Shown here: positions 14,825 to 21,818 of the stretch, in pieces
Numbering within the stretch: position 1 is the first letter of the stretch
How the letters are laid out: every line of letters begins with the position of its first letter
DNA from: Elusimicrobia bacterium RIFCSPLOWO2_12_FULL_59_9
Lineage (GTDB): Bacteria > Elusimicrobiota > Elusimicrobia > O2-12-FULL-59-9
Length of the DNA: 23,462 nucleotides
NCBI GenBank assembly: GCA_001800185.1
Contig: MGUX01000155.1
Location: forward strand, 1 to 23,462
Direction of reading: 5' to 3'
Made by a program: the position numbers and the translations under genes
The notes under the pieces: generated by a model
What the model saw: only the letters and a program-made list of their open reading frames with translations
What the model was told of the DNA's origin: nothing
Database searches by the model: none

Positions 14825-15382
14825 TCAGGGGAGGTTCACTTCGGGGAAGTGCTTCTTGGCGCAATCGGGGCAAATCGTGTGTGAGAAATCGGCCAGCGTG
14901 CTTTTCCGGATGTAGGCTTCCATGTCCTCGTAAGTCTCGCCTTTATGGCGGATGCGTTTGCAGTAGGCGCATACGTCCAAAAGCCCTTCGAGCTGCTTGA
15001 CCTGCCGCATCAGGCTCAAAATTCTCTCGGCGACGCGCAAGCGCCCGTGCAAGACGACGGGGTCCAAGGGTTTTGTCAGAAAGTCGTCCACCCCGGCCTC
15101 CATCGCCTCCATATAACTGTATTTTCCCGTCAACGTGCCGGTCAAAAGAATAAAATAGGTGTAGTCCGTTTGGGGCCTCTTGCGGATTTTCTGGCAAAGC
15201 GCCAAGCCGCTCATGTCCGGCATGACCCAATCGCTGATGACGACCGGGACCGGCTCGGCGTCAAACACCTCCCACGCCTGTTTCCCGTCGCTGGCCAGGA
15301 TGTCCTCGTAATCGAGCCTTTCCAGCACCCGCTTGACCACTTTCTGGCTGATTTCGTCGTCGTCAACGATCAAAATTTTCAT
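14825..15382 (-). CDS. Response regulator with C-terminal CxxC/CxxC zinc-finger-like tail
   Basis: 185 aa. The receiver (1-118) is intact: D7/D8/D9, phosphoacceptor D51 in SDWVMP, T81 and K104 in TKPL. A helix (118-134) leads to a short domain with C138AYC141, a YEDMEAYI segment, then DFSHTIC171PDC174. The two CxxC pairs could bind zinc. This tail occurs in many environmental-bacterial response regulators and kinases, where its function is not well established. It is transcribed alone, convergent to the truncated receiver gene with only 10 nt between the stops. A consensus TATAAT lies 26 nt upstream. Confidence 0.9.
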   Translation of the reverse strand: MKILIVDDDEISQKVVKRVLERLDYEDILASDGKQAWEVFDAEPVPVVISDWVMPDMSGLALCQKIRKRPQTDYTYFILLTGTLTGKYSYMEAMEAGVDDFLTKPLDPVVLHGRLRVAERILSLMRQVKQLEGLLDVCAYCKRIRHKGETYEDMEAYIRKSTLADFSHTICPDCAKKHFPEVNLP

Positions 15383-15408
15383 CGGTTGTCGCTTTCCCTG
15401 GAAGGCTG

Positions 15409-15414
15409 ATTATA
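15409..15414 (-). promoter_or_regulatory. -10 element of REC/CxxC gene
   Basis: A perfect TATAAT on the minus strand lies 26 nt before ATG 15382. No convincing -35 is found at 16-19 nt spacing, so activator dependence is possible. Confidence 0.45.
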
Positions 15415-15436
15415 CATTATTCAGCTATGGCTCGGT

Positions 15437-15465
15437 TTGTCTGCGGAGGCCGGATTTGGCATAAT
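15437..15465 (+). promoter_or_regulatory. Putative promoter of membrane protein gene, likely leaderless
   Basis: TTGTCT (15437-15442), a 17-nt spacer and CATAAT (15460-15465) match consensus at 4/6 and 5/6. The -10 ends 6 nt before ATG 15472, so the predicted start coincides with the ATG. Confidence 0.45.
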
Positions 15466-15471
15466 AGCCCT

Positions 15472-16056
15472 ATGCGGCCCGCGACACATGCGCTTATCGG
15501 CGGAGCGGCCACGGCGGCGCTTGCGCCCAGCCTGGGGTGGCCGGCAAGCGCGCTTTTCGGTTTGGCGTCGGTTTTCATCGACGTGGACCACTACCTGGAT
15601 TTCCTGTACTACAACGGCGGAAAGAGTTGGAGCCTCCGGAAAGCCTACCTGTTTCACCTGCGCCTGACCTGCCATCATCATCGAAAAGACTTCCTGGTTT
15701 TAAACGTCCTGCACACCACCGAAGCCTTCATCCTTATCCTCCTTTTGGCCTTGTGGTCGGGCAGCCTGTGGCTGCAGGCGATATGGGCCGGCATGATTTT
15801 CCATTATCTTTGCGATCTTTCCATGATGTTCCGCCGCCGCATCCTGCACGTGCGGGCCCATTCCCTGCTGGAATACTGGATCCGCCGCAGAAGGCTCGCC
15901 CAAGCCGGTCTTTCTCCCGACAACCCCTATCTCGACACCCTCAAGGAATTGCAGGCCGGCGGCAATCCTTCTTTGATTGCGCAATCCTCCCCCTCGCCGC
16001 GCGCCGCCGCGCTTCCCGCGAAAGCCTCCGGCCACATTGACTCAGTTGTTGTTTAA
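15472..16056 (+). CDS. Predicted membrane protein, DUF457/YdjM-like
   Basis: 194 aa from ATG 15472. An in-frame ATG at 15427 would add 15 residues unlike a membrane N-terminus and would include the promoter, so I rejected it. Hydrophobic stretches lie at about 7-35, 82-99 and 100-117. Conserved-looking polar residues sit in or beside them: H6 (THALIGG), D37/D39/H40 (IDVDHYLDF), H68-H70, H81 and H111/D115 (HYLCDL). The pattern of His and Asp near membrane segments resembles the DUF457/YdjM group of predicted membrane-bound metal-dependent hydrolases; no reaction can be assigned. The tail after about 165 is Ala/Ser-rich and low in complexity. The HEAT-repeat gene follows after 47 nt on the same strand. 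Confidence 0.75.
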   Translation: MRPATHALIGGAATAALAPSLGWPASALFGLASVFIDVDHYLDFLYYNGGKSWSLRKAYLFHLRLTCHHHRKDFLVLNVLHTTEAFILILLLALWSGSLWLQAIWAGMIFHYLCDLSMMFRRRILHVRAHSLLEYWIRRRRLAQAGLSPDNPYLDTLKELQAGGNPSLIAQSSPSPRAAALPAKASGHIDSVVV

Positions 16057-16103
16057 CCGGCCCCAAGGACCATCCCGTTTCCCATGAACCGGCTCATTTT
16101 TTC

Positions 16104-17186
16104 ATGATATCGTTGTTCCTCGCCAGCGCGCTCAACGCGCTCGTCAACGCCTCCTTTATTCTAATATGGCTGACCAGCTCCCTGGTCGCGGCGCTCATCG
16201 CCTTGAAATTAGCCCTCTTCGCTTGGGAGGAAATCACGCGCCGTTCGCTGCTGTGGATGAAGCCCGCTTTTGAAGACTGCCTCGCGAAGCGGTCCCAACC
16301 TCCGCCCAAAGCGTTTCGCCGGCTCCGCTGGCCGCGACGGAGCATCCTGCAGTATTTAATCATCTACCGCAGCTTCGGGCATACAGGCCGGAGCCTTCAG
16401 CGCATCGCCGACGCCTATGAGTCGCTTGGATTCATCGAAGCCGATCAAAAGCGGCTGCGCAGTTGGTTCTGGTGGGTTCGCGCCGAGGGCGCCAGGTGCC
16501 TGGGCCAGATGAAGGCCCGGCGGGCCAAAGCGCGCTTGCTGGAAAACCTTGGGGACTCCTCCGTCCCGGTCCGTCTCATGTCGGCCTGGGCGCTGGGGCG
16601 GATAGGGGATGCCGACAGCATCGAACGGATTTTAGAAGCCTTGGTCGGCTCTTCCAGAATCGCCGGCATGCGCCTTTCATCCACGGTTTTTGAGTTGGGA
16701 GAGAAGGCCGTGCGGCCGCTCATGGAATGTCTTGCGCACCCGGATTACCGGATCCGCCTTTTGGTGATTCATCTGTTGGGAGAATTGAAGGACCCCCGTT
16801 CGCTGCCCGCCATCCTTTCAAGAACGGAGCCCAAAGAGCACAAAGAGGTTCGCGTCGCGGCCTATAAAGCCTTGGGCACCATCGCCCACCCCTCGGCAGT
16901 CCCGGCGCTCGCCAGGGGTCTAAAGGATATGCATTGGGAGGTGCGCGCCCAAGCCGCCCGGGGTCTTGGCGAAATCGGCGCGCCGCGAGCGGCAAAAATG
17001 CTGCGCCGCGCTTTGGAAGACCCGAAATGGTGGGTGCGCCGCAATGCCGGCGAGGCCTTGACCAAAATCAAACCCGAGGGGGAAAAAATGCTTCTGGAAG
17101 CGTACCGGAAAAGCTCCCCCTCCCCGGCCCGGGATATGGCGGAGCAATGGCTCGATGAAATTGGCTCTTTGCCTTCAGTTTCTTAG
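16104..17186 (+). CDS. Membrane-anchored HEAT-repeat protein
   Basis: 360 aa. One or two hydrophobic helices at about 5-40 anchor the N-terminus. Residues 120-345 consist of repeated helical pairs of the HEAT/PBS-lyase type, recognisable as VRLMSAWALGRIGD, IRLLVIHLLGELKD, VRVAAYKALGTIAH, VRAQAARGLGEIGA and VRRNAGEALTKIKP at intervals of about 30-37 residues. Such solenoids are protein-binding scaffolds. The 3' end overlaps the glycosyltransferase start by 32 nt in another frame, so the two are co-translated. A role in organising the synthase complex at the membrane is inferred. No catalytic motif is seen. No Shine-Dalgarno is clear before ATG 16104. Confidence 0.88.
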   Translation: MISLFLASALNALVNASFILIWLTSSLVAALIALKLALFAWEEITRRSLLWMKPAFEDCLAKRSQPPPKAFRRLRWPRRSILQYLIIYRSFGHTGRSLQRIADAYESLGFIEADQKRLRSWFWWVRAEGARCLGQMKARRAKARLLENLGDSSVPVRLMSAWALGRIGDADSIERILEALVGSSRIAGMRLSSTVFELGEKAVRPLMECLAHPDYRIRLLVIHLLGELKDPRSLPAILSRTEPKEHKEVRVAAYKALGTIAHPSAVPALARGLKDMHWEVRAQAARGLGEIGAPRAAKMLRRALEDPKWWVRRNAGEALTKIKPEGEKMLLEAYRKSSPSPARDMAEQWLDEIGSLPSVS

Positions 17187-18555
17187 CCTGGCCATTCTGG
17201 CCTACTTTCTCTTGGTCAGCCTGTGCTACGTCTTTCTATTCATCCTGTCCTTCATCGGCCTCCTCCAGCATCAACTGCGCTCGCAGTTCGCCACGGCCAA
17301 CGAAATCATGAAGGCCAAGATCACCCCGCCCGTCTCCATTTTGGCTCCGGCTTTCAACGAAGAAAAAAGCGTCGCGGCGAGCGTGCATTCCCTGTTGAAT
17401 TTGACCTACGGCCTTTTTGAGGTCGTCGTCATCAACGACGGCTCCAAGGACCGCACGCTGGAAATTCTCATTGAGGAATTCAAGCTTCAAAAGACGCGGC
17501 GCAACTACAACCCCCAAATTCCCACCCAGCCGATAAGGGGCATTTACCGCTCCCCCATCTTCAAAAACCTATTGGTTGTGGACAAAGAAAACGGCGGCAA
17601 GGCGGACTCCTTGAACGCCGGCATCAACATCAGCGCCTATCCCCTGATTTGCAGCATCGATTCCGATTCCCTCCTGGAGCGCCAAGCCCTTCTGCGCGTC
17701 GTCCATCCTTTTATGGAAGCCTACACCCAGATGGTGGCCACCGGCGGGCTCATCCGCGTCGCCAACGGCTGCGACTTCAACGCCGGCGAGGCGCTGGCGG
17801 TCCGAACCTCCGGAAAATGGCTGGTCAACTTTCAAATTCTTGAATATTTCCGGGCCTTCCTGACGGGCCGCATGGGACTGAGCATGTTTAATTGCCTTCT
17901 GGTGGTTTCCGGCGCTTTCGGCCTCTTCAAAAAGGAGCCGGTCATCGAGGTCGGCGGCTACCGGAAAGACGTCGTCGGCGAGGACATGGAACTCGTCGTC
18001 CGCCTGCACCACCGCCTGCGCAAAAGCAAACGGCCTTGCGGCGTGGCCTTTATTCCGGACCCCGTGTGCTGGACCGAGGTGCCCGAAAACCTCAAAATAC
18101 TCAGCCGCCAAAGAAATCGCTGGCAGCGGGGGCTTGCGGAAAGCCTGTCCCTGCACTGGCAGATGCTGGGAAACCCGCGCTACGGCAGCGTCGGGTTGAT
18201 CGCCATGCCTTATTTCTTCGGCATCGAGCTTCTGAGCCCGCTGGTGGAATTATTCGGCTACGCGACTTTTATATTCGGAATCTTCCAGGGGGCGATCGAA
18301 TGGAAAGCCTTTTTCGCCTTCTTGCTGCTCGCCGTCGGTTTCGGCCTGATCCTGTCGTTGTTGGCGCTGCTTTTGGAGGAACTGGCCTTCCGCCGCTACC
18401 CCGGCATCCGGGATTTGCTCCGGCTCATGCTGGCTGCCGTGCTGGAAAATTTGGGCTATCGCCAATTTATGGCGATCGTCCGCGCCCAGGGTCTATGGGA
18501 CTGGATGCGGGGACGCAAAGCTTGGGGCGTCATGGAGCGCCAGGGGATCCATTAA
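17155..18555 (+). CDS. Family 2 processive glycosyltransferase, membrane-embedded
   Basis: 466 aa. TM segments lie at about 8-37, and at 345-378, 385-410 and possibly 420-440. The GT-A catalytic domain has PAFNEE at 65-70, D95 in INDGSKD, the DxD pair D169/D171 in SIDSDS, a GED acid pair (E276/D277) and QRNRW (Q319/R322/W323), the QxxRW motif of processive synthases. It resembles the poly-GlcNAc synthase/cellulose synthase group: it would polymerise a sugar nucleotide at the cytoplasmic face and feed the chain through the membrane. The substrate cannot be read from sequence. No PilZ domain is present, so direct c-di-GMP control is not evident. It overlaps the HEAT gene and ends 6 nt from the convergent YaiO-like gene. 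Confidence 0.93.
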   Translation: MKLALCLQFLSLAILAYFLLVSLCYVFLFILSFIGLLQHQLRSQFATANEIMKAKITPPVSILAPAFNEEKSVAASVHSLLNLTYGLFEVVVINDGSKDRTLEILIEEFKLQKTRRNYNPQIPTQPIRGIYRSPIFKNLLVVDKENGGKADSLNAGINISAYPLICSIDSDSLLERQALLRVVHPFMEAYTQMVATGGLIRVANGCDFNAGEALAVRTSGKWLVNFQILEYFRAFLTGRMGLSMFNCLLVVSGAFGLFKKEPVIEVGGYRKDVVGEDMELVVRLHHRLRKSKRPCGVAFIPDPVCWTEVPENLKILSRQRNRWQRGLAESLSLHWQMLGNPRYGSVGLIAMPYFFGIELLSPLVELFGYATFIFGIFQGAIEWKAFFAFLLLAVGFGLILSLLALLLEELAFRRYPGIRDLLRLMLAAVLENLGYRQFMAIVRAQGLWDWMRGRKAWGVMERQGIH

Positions 18556-18561
18556 ATATCC

Positions 18562-19704
18562 CTACCCTCCCCAGAGGCAGGAGGCTCCCAGCCCGACCCG
18601 TTCGACGCGCCGGCCGCTTTGATTCCGGTCTTCCAGCAAATAATACGTTTCAATCAGCCACGCCGGCCAAAAGCGCCAGCTCGCTCCCGCGCCGTAGTGG
18701 GCGGCCTTGAAGCTGCCGGCGCCGCTCAGGCCGGCCTCAAAAGCTTCCTCCGCCCGCGCGTACGACAGCCAGGGCTGAGCAAAACGCCAGCCCGACCAAA
18801 CCGCCTTGGCGCGGACCGAGGATAAAACGCCGCTTTTGCCGCCCGCCCTAAAAAAAGTTTGGGACGGAGAATAGGCGCAGCTCAGCGTCGCGTCCTTCCC
18901 GTACAGGAAAGCCGCGAAATTCAAAGCGTAAACATCCGCCTCCCTGTAGCGGCGAAAGGATGCGCTCCCCTCGGCGGAAAAAGGCGGCTTCAAGGCGAGT
19001 CCGCCCTGCAGCATCGCATGCCAGCGGGGTAAAAGAACACCCCGGCCGGCGGCGCCCAATGTCCATCCGGCGTGGGCCCGTCTCCAGGAAAACTTCCGCG
19101 CGCCGCTCAGGGCGAGCGAGGTGTCGTCGGTCTGAAAGCGGCGTTCGCGCCCTAATTGCAAACCCGCATCCCAACCGCGCAAAGCGCGGTCGCGAAAAGA
19201 AAAATGAACAGCTTCTCCGTTGGGAGCAAAATTGTAGTTTTCGTGAAGTGTTTCCGCATGGAAGGCGTAGCGGCGCGGGCGGTTCCATCGCAGATCATCG
19301 AGCGCGAATAAAATCCGCTCCTTTTCCTCCAAACTCTCGGCGTCGCCGGCGTAAAGAGCTGCCGCGCGCTGCGCCAGTTTCAGCGCGTCGTCATAGCGCC
19401 CCTGGAACCTTTTGAGCTGCGCCAAGCCGAGTAAGGCGTCCCGGTAATCGGGCTTTTGGGAAAGCGCCGCGGCATACTGCTCCTCCGCTGGGCCGTAGCG
19501 CCGTTCCCACGCCAGAGCCTGCGCCAGGGCGCAGCGCGCGTCAACGTCCTCGGGAAAGTTCGTCAACGTATTTTCCAGAAGCTCGATGGCCTGGCCGGTC
19601 CGGCCCGATCGCATCAACTGCCGAGCCTCATCTAAAGGCGCCGCCCGAACTCCCGCGCGCAAAAGGGCCCATAAAATCAGGCAAAGCATGAATCGTTTTT
19701 TCAT
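18562..19704 (-). CDS. TPR plus YaiO-type outer-membrane beta-barrel protein
   Basis: 380 aa from ATG 19704 (an upstream TTG at 19716 would give a poorer signal peptide). The signal peptide is about 1-22 (KKRFMLCLILWALLRAGVRA, then AP). TPR-like helices occupy about 23-135 (ARQLMRSGRTGQAIELL, AQALAWERRYGPAEEQY, LAQLKRFQGRYDDALKLA). From about 143 the sequence alternates in short aromatic-ended strands typical of a barrel and ends GLGASCLWGG. This TPR-then-barrel layout matches YaiO-type proteins and the PgaA/BcsC export logic, in which the TPR part contacts periplasmic polymer and the barrel lets it out. Together with the convergent glycosyltransferase and HEAT gene it suggests an exopolysaccharide system; that link is inference. 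Confidence 0.87.
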   Translation of the reverse strand: MKKRFMLCLILWALLRAGVRAAPLDEARQLMRSGRTGQAIELLENTLTNFPEDVDARCALAQALAWERRYGPAEEQYAAALSQKPDYRDALLGLAQLKRFQGRYDDALKLAQRAAALYAGDAESLEEKERILFALDDLRWNRPRRYAFHAETLHENYNFAPNGEAVHFSFRDRALRGWDAGLQLGRERRFQTDDTSLALSGARKFSWRRAHAGWTLGAAGRGVLLPRWHAMLQGGLALKPPFSAEGSASFRRYREADVYALNFAAFLYGKDATLSCAYSPSQTFFRAGGKSGVLSSVRAKAVWSGWRFAQPWLSYARAEEAFEAGLSGAGSFKAAHYGAGASWRFWPAWLIETYYLLEDRNQSGRRVERVGLGASCLWGG

Positions 19705-19730
19705 AAAACGGCCCAACCCGCCGCCTTATC

Positions 19731-19739
19731 TGGTAAAAT
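19731..19739 (+). promoter_or_regulatory. Extended -10 element of deacetylase-family gene, likely leaderless
   Basis: TGGTAAAAT is an extended -10 (TGn plus TAAAAT). The hexamer ends 6 nt before ATG 19746, and no -35 or Shine-Dalgarno is seen, as expected for an extended -10 leaderless promoter. Confidence 0.45.
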
Positions 19740-19745
19740 TTCCAT

Positions 19746-20600
19746 ATGTCCCGCATCTTCTCCGATCCGGCGGTGACCGGCTACCAGGCGCCCGGACATC
19801 CCGAAGCCCCTTGGCGCGTTTCCCGAAGCGCCGAGCGCCTGAAAGCCGCCGGGCACAAAATCGAGCCGCCCGCGGCGGCGGCGACCGAAGCGGACCTGCG
19901 CCTGGCGCACGCCGAGGAGCATGTGACGGCGGTCAAAACCGGAGGCTATTTCGACGCGGACACGCCGCCGCATCCGGACATCTACCGCATCGCCCTCACC
20001 AGCCTCTCCGGCGCCCTCTCGGCGGCCGATTCGGCCCAAAAGGGCGAGCCGGCCTTCTCTCTGATGCGGCCGCCCGGACATCATGCCGGCAAAAACCGGA
20101 TCGCCGGTTTTTGCTACTTCAACAATCTGGCCGTCGCCTGCTTGAAAGCCCTGCAGGGAGGAAAATGCTCCCGCCTCGCCGTTTTGGATATTGACGTTCA
20201 CCACGGCGACGGCACTGAGGAAATCCTCCTGGGCCGAGAGCCGTTTAGGTTCTGCTCGCTTCACCAGTCGCCCCTCTATCCGGGCGCCGGCCTTGAGAGC
20301 GTTGATAATTGCGTCAACATTCCGCTGCCACCCGGCACGGCGGAAGACGACTATCTTCGAAAGCTGGAGCCGGCCCTCCGCTCGCTGCTGGATTTCAAGC
20401 CGGATATTCTCGCGGTTTCGGCGGGTTTCGACACGTTCAAAGAGTGCCCCATCGCCGCTCTCAAGCTGGATATTAAATCGTACCGCAAAATCGGGCGAAT
20501 GCTGGCTGAAACAAACCTAAATCGTTTTGCCGTTTTGGAAGGCGGCTACGCCGAGGCTTTGCCGGAGATCATCGAGAATTTCCTGGACGGGTTTTTTTGA
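19746..20600 (+). CDS. Histone-deacetylase-family amidohydrolase
   Basis: 284 aa, somewhat short for the family (usually 300-370). Catalytic landmarks are complete: RPPGHHA with H112/H113, GFCYFNN at 121-127, DIDVHHGDGT at 148-157 (zinc ligands D150 and H152), SAGFD with zinc ligand D229, and LEGGY with Tyr268. Bacterial members (acetylpolyamine amidohydrolases, AcuC and relatives) remove acetyl groups from polyamines, small amides or protein lysines using zinc. The substrate is not determined here. It is divergent from the YaiO-like gene with 41 nt between the starts, and convergent with the Mut7-C gene. No signal peptide, so it is cytoplasmic. Confidence 0.94.
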   Translation: MSRIFSDPAVTGYQAPGHPEAPWRVSRSAERLKAAGHKIEPPAAAATEADLRLAHAEEHVTAVKTGGYFDADTPPHPDIYRIALTSLSGALSAADSAQKGEPAFSLMRPPGHHAGKNRIAGFCYFNNLAVACLKALQGGKCSRLAVLDIDVHHGDGTEEILLGREPFRFCSLHQSPLYPGAGLESVDNCVNIPLPPGTAEDDYLRKLEPALRSLLDFKPDILAVSAGFDTFKECPIAALKLDIKSYRKIGRMLAETNLNRFAVLEGGYAEALPEIIENFLDGFF

Positions 20601-20603
20601 TCC

Positions 20604-20617
20604 CCGGGGCGCCCCGG
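20604..20617. repeat. GC-rich palindrome between convergent genes
   Basis: CCGGGGCGCCCCGG is a perfect 14-bp palindrome between two converging stop codons. It could fold as a 5-bp stem with a 4-nt loop. No T-run follows it on either strand, so a terminator role is only weakly supported. Confidence 0.35.
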
Positions 20618-20619
20618 CT

Positions 20620-21087
20620 TCAAAATCCCATCTGTTCCATCTTTTTGAGCGTGTTTTCAACGTGCGTTCCGGACCAATACAGGCGGGCGCAAGCGGGACA
20701 GCGGAAAAATTCAACGGCATGCTCCCGCACGCGCGGGGGCACGGCCTTCAAGGCTTCTTCGCGGGGCGCCGGCTCAAGAACGGCGTTGCAGGCGGCGCAA
20801 CGGGTGAAAAACCGGCGGCGGTCGGGTTTTAGCCCGAGCTCCCGCAGCACGCGGCGGAGCTGCTCCTCAAGACGCTTCTCTTTAATGACGATTTTTCGCA
20901 CGCCGCGGACGTCGGGGATTTTGCCGTCGCGGGTGAGAAAAATCCGCCCCTCTTTCTTCGCCTCGCCCACAAGCTCCAAGTCTCCGCGCTCGCCGGCCCC
21001 GGCAAAGCGCGAGTCGTAGCCCATGAGCGCCAGCCATTTCGCCAACTTGCCCAGCATGCAGTCGGCGAAAAATTTGGGTTCAGCCAT
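20620..21087 (-). CDS. Mut7-C RNase-domain (PIN-like) protein with zinc ribbon
   Basis: 155 aa, the normal size for stand-alone members. The N-terminal half has FADCMLGKLAKWLALMGYD (D9, D25) and FLTRDGKI (D54), matching the Mut7-C/DUF82 PIN-like nuclease fold. The C-terminal half has a four-Cys zinc ribbon: C97AAC100 and C130PAC133, followed by LYWSGTHVENT. PIN-like domains cut RNA using acidic residues and metal; the substrate here is unknown. It is transcribed alone; the start is preceded by an AT-rich TATATA 6 nt upstream of ATG. Confidence 0.9.
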   Translation of the reverse strand: MAEPKFFADCMLGKLAKWLALMGYDSRFAGAGERGDLELVGEAKKEGRIFLTRDGKIPDVRGVRKIVIKEKRLEEQLRRVLRELGLKPDRRRFFTRCAACNAVLEPAPREEALKAVPPRVREHAVEFFRCPACARLYWSGTHVENTLKKMEQMGF

Positions 21088-21093
21088 ATCAGC

Positions 21094-21099
21094 TATATA
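21094..21099 (-). promoter_or_regulatory. -10-like element before Mut7-C gene
   Basis: TATATA on the minus strand ends 6 nt before ATG 21087, inside a short AT-rich run (21094-21106) that contrasts with GC-rich surroundings. No -35 is recognised. It fits the leaderless spacing seen at other genes here. Confidence 0.35.
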
Positions 21100-21179
21100 A
21101 TAACATGTTTGCGGCAGCCATATTGATGCGCGCGCGCCCGAAGTGCTGTAATAATCATTGCCGCTCCATTTTAACTTTC

Positions 21180-21185
21180 AGGAGG
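21180..21185 (+). promoter_or_regulatory. Strong Shine-Dalgarno deciding the start of the MBL-fold gene
   Basis: AGGAGG lies 8 nt before ATG 21194. It settles this ATG against an in-frame TTG at 21158 and is the strongest ribosome site seen in the window. Confidence 0.8.
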
Positions 21186-21193
21186 TCTCGCGG

Positions 21194-21805
21194 ATGAACG
21201 CTTTGACGCAAGTGACGGAAGGACTCTGGCGCTGGAAGTGGTTCAGCGATGAAAAGCGGATGAATTTCAACGGCTTCTGCCTCGGTCTAAGGGACGGCCT
21301 CGTTCTCGTCGATCCGGCTTACGCCGGCGAGGAAACCTGGCGCGAGATTGAAAATTTAGGCAGGCCCGGCAATATTCTCCTGACCAACAAGGACCATGAG
21401 CGGGCGTCGGACGAGCTCCGGCAGCGGTATAAAATCCCCGTGTGGATTCACGAGGCCGACGCCCCCCTTCTGAGCGCGCCCCCGGAGCGGACCTTTCAGG
21501 ACGGCGCCCTCCTATGGGGCGAGCTGGAAACGATCCGCTTCCGCGCGCTCAAATCGCCGGGCGAGTGCGCCTTTCTGTGGAAAGAGAGAAAAATTCTCAT
21601 CGTGGGGGACGCGGTGACCGGCCATCCCGCCGGCTCGATCGGCTTGGTCAAGAAGCACTTGGGGCGGGCCGCGGTTCTGGAGGAAATCAAAAAGCTGCCG
21701 GCTTTGGACTTCGAGACTTTGCTGGTCGGCGACGGGGAACCCTTTTTGAGCGGCGGCAAGCAGGCCCTGAAAGCTTTCTTAGAAAGCCGCCCGGCCTCGG
21801 TTTGA
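21194..21805 (+). CDS. Metallo-beta-lactamase-fold protein with altered metal ligands
   Basis: 203 aa. The fold is recognisable: GFCLGLRDGLVLVDPAY (27-43), ILLTNKDHERAS (61-72), ALKSPGECAFLWKERKILIVGDAVTG (118-143) and LLVGDGEPF (177-184). Ligands differ from the usual THxHxDH: the motif is TNKDH (64-68), two residues shorter and lacking both early His. The PGH position reads PGE (E124), D139 in GDA is kept, and the late GHG reads GDG (180). It may bind metal in another way or be non-catalytic. ATG 21194 is supported by AGGAGG. It starts a same-strand run with the sterol-desaturase-like gene (13 nt) and the propeller gene (4 nt), probably an operon. Confidence 0.85.
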   Translation: MNALTQVTEGLWRWKWFSDEKRMNFNGFCLGLRDGLVLVDPAYAGEETWREIENLGRPGNILLTNKDHERASDELRQRYKIPVWIHEADAPLLSAPPERTFQDGALLWGELETIRFRALKSPGECAFLWKERKILIVGDAVTGHPAGSIGLVKKHLGRAAVLEEIKKLPALDFETLLVGDGEPFLSGGKQALKAFLESRPASV

Positions 21806-21818
21806 TTCCGGCGCCCGC

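Noticed and set aside
15427..15471. Upstream ATG for the DUF457-like gene
   Set aside because: The added residues do not look like a membrane protein N-terminus and the putative promoter falls within them.
20604..20617. Intrinsic terminator
   Set aside because: The palindrome is strong but no T-run follows on either strand, so it is listed only as a repeat.
21125..21140. Alternating GC run (GCGCGCGCGC) as Z-DNA or a repeat locus
   Set aside because: It is only about 10 bases long and common by chance at this base composition.
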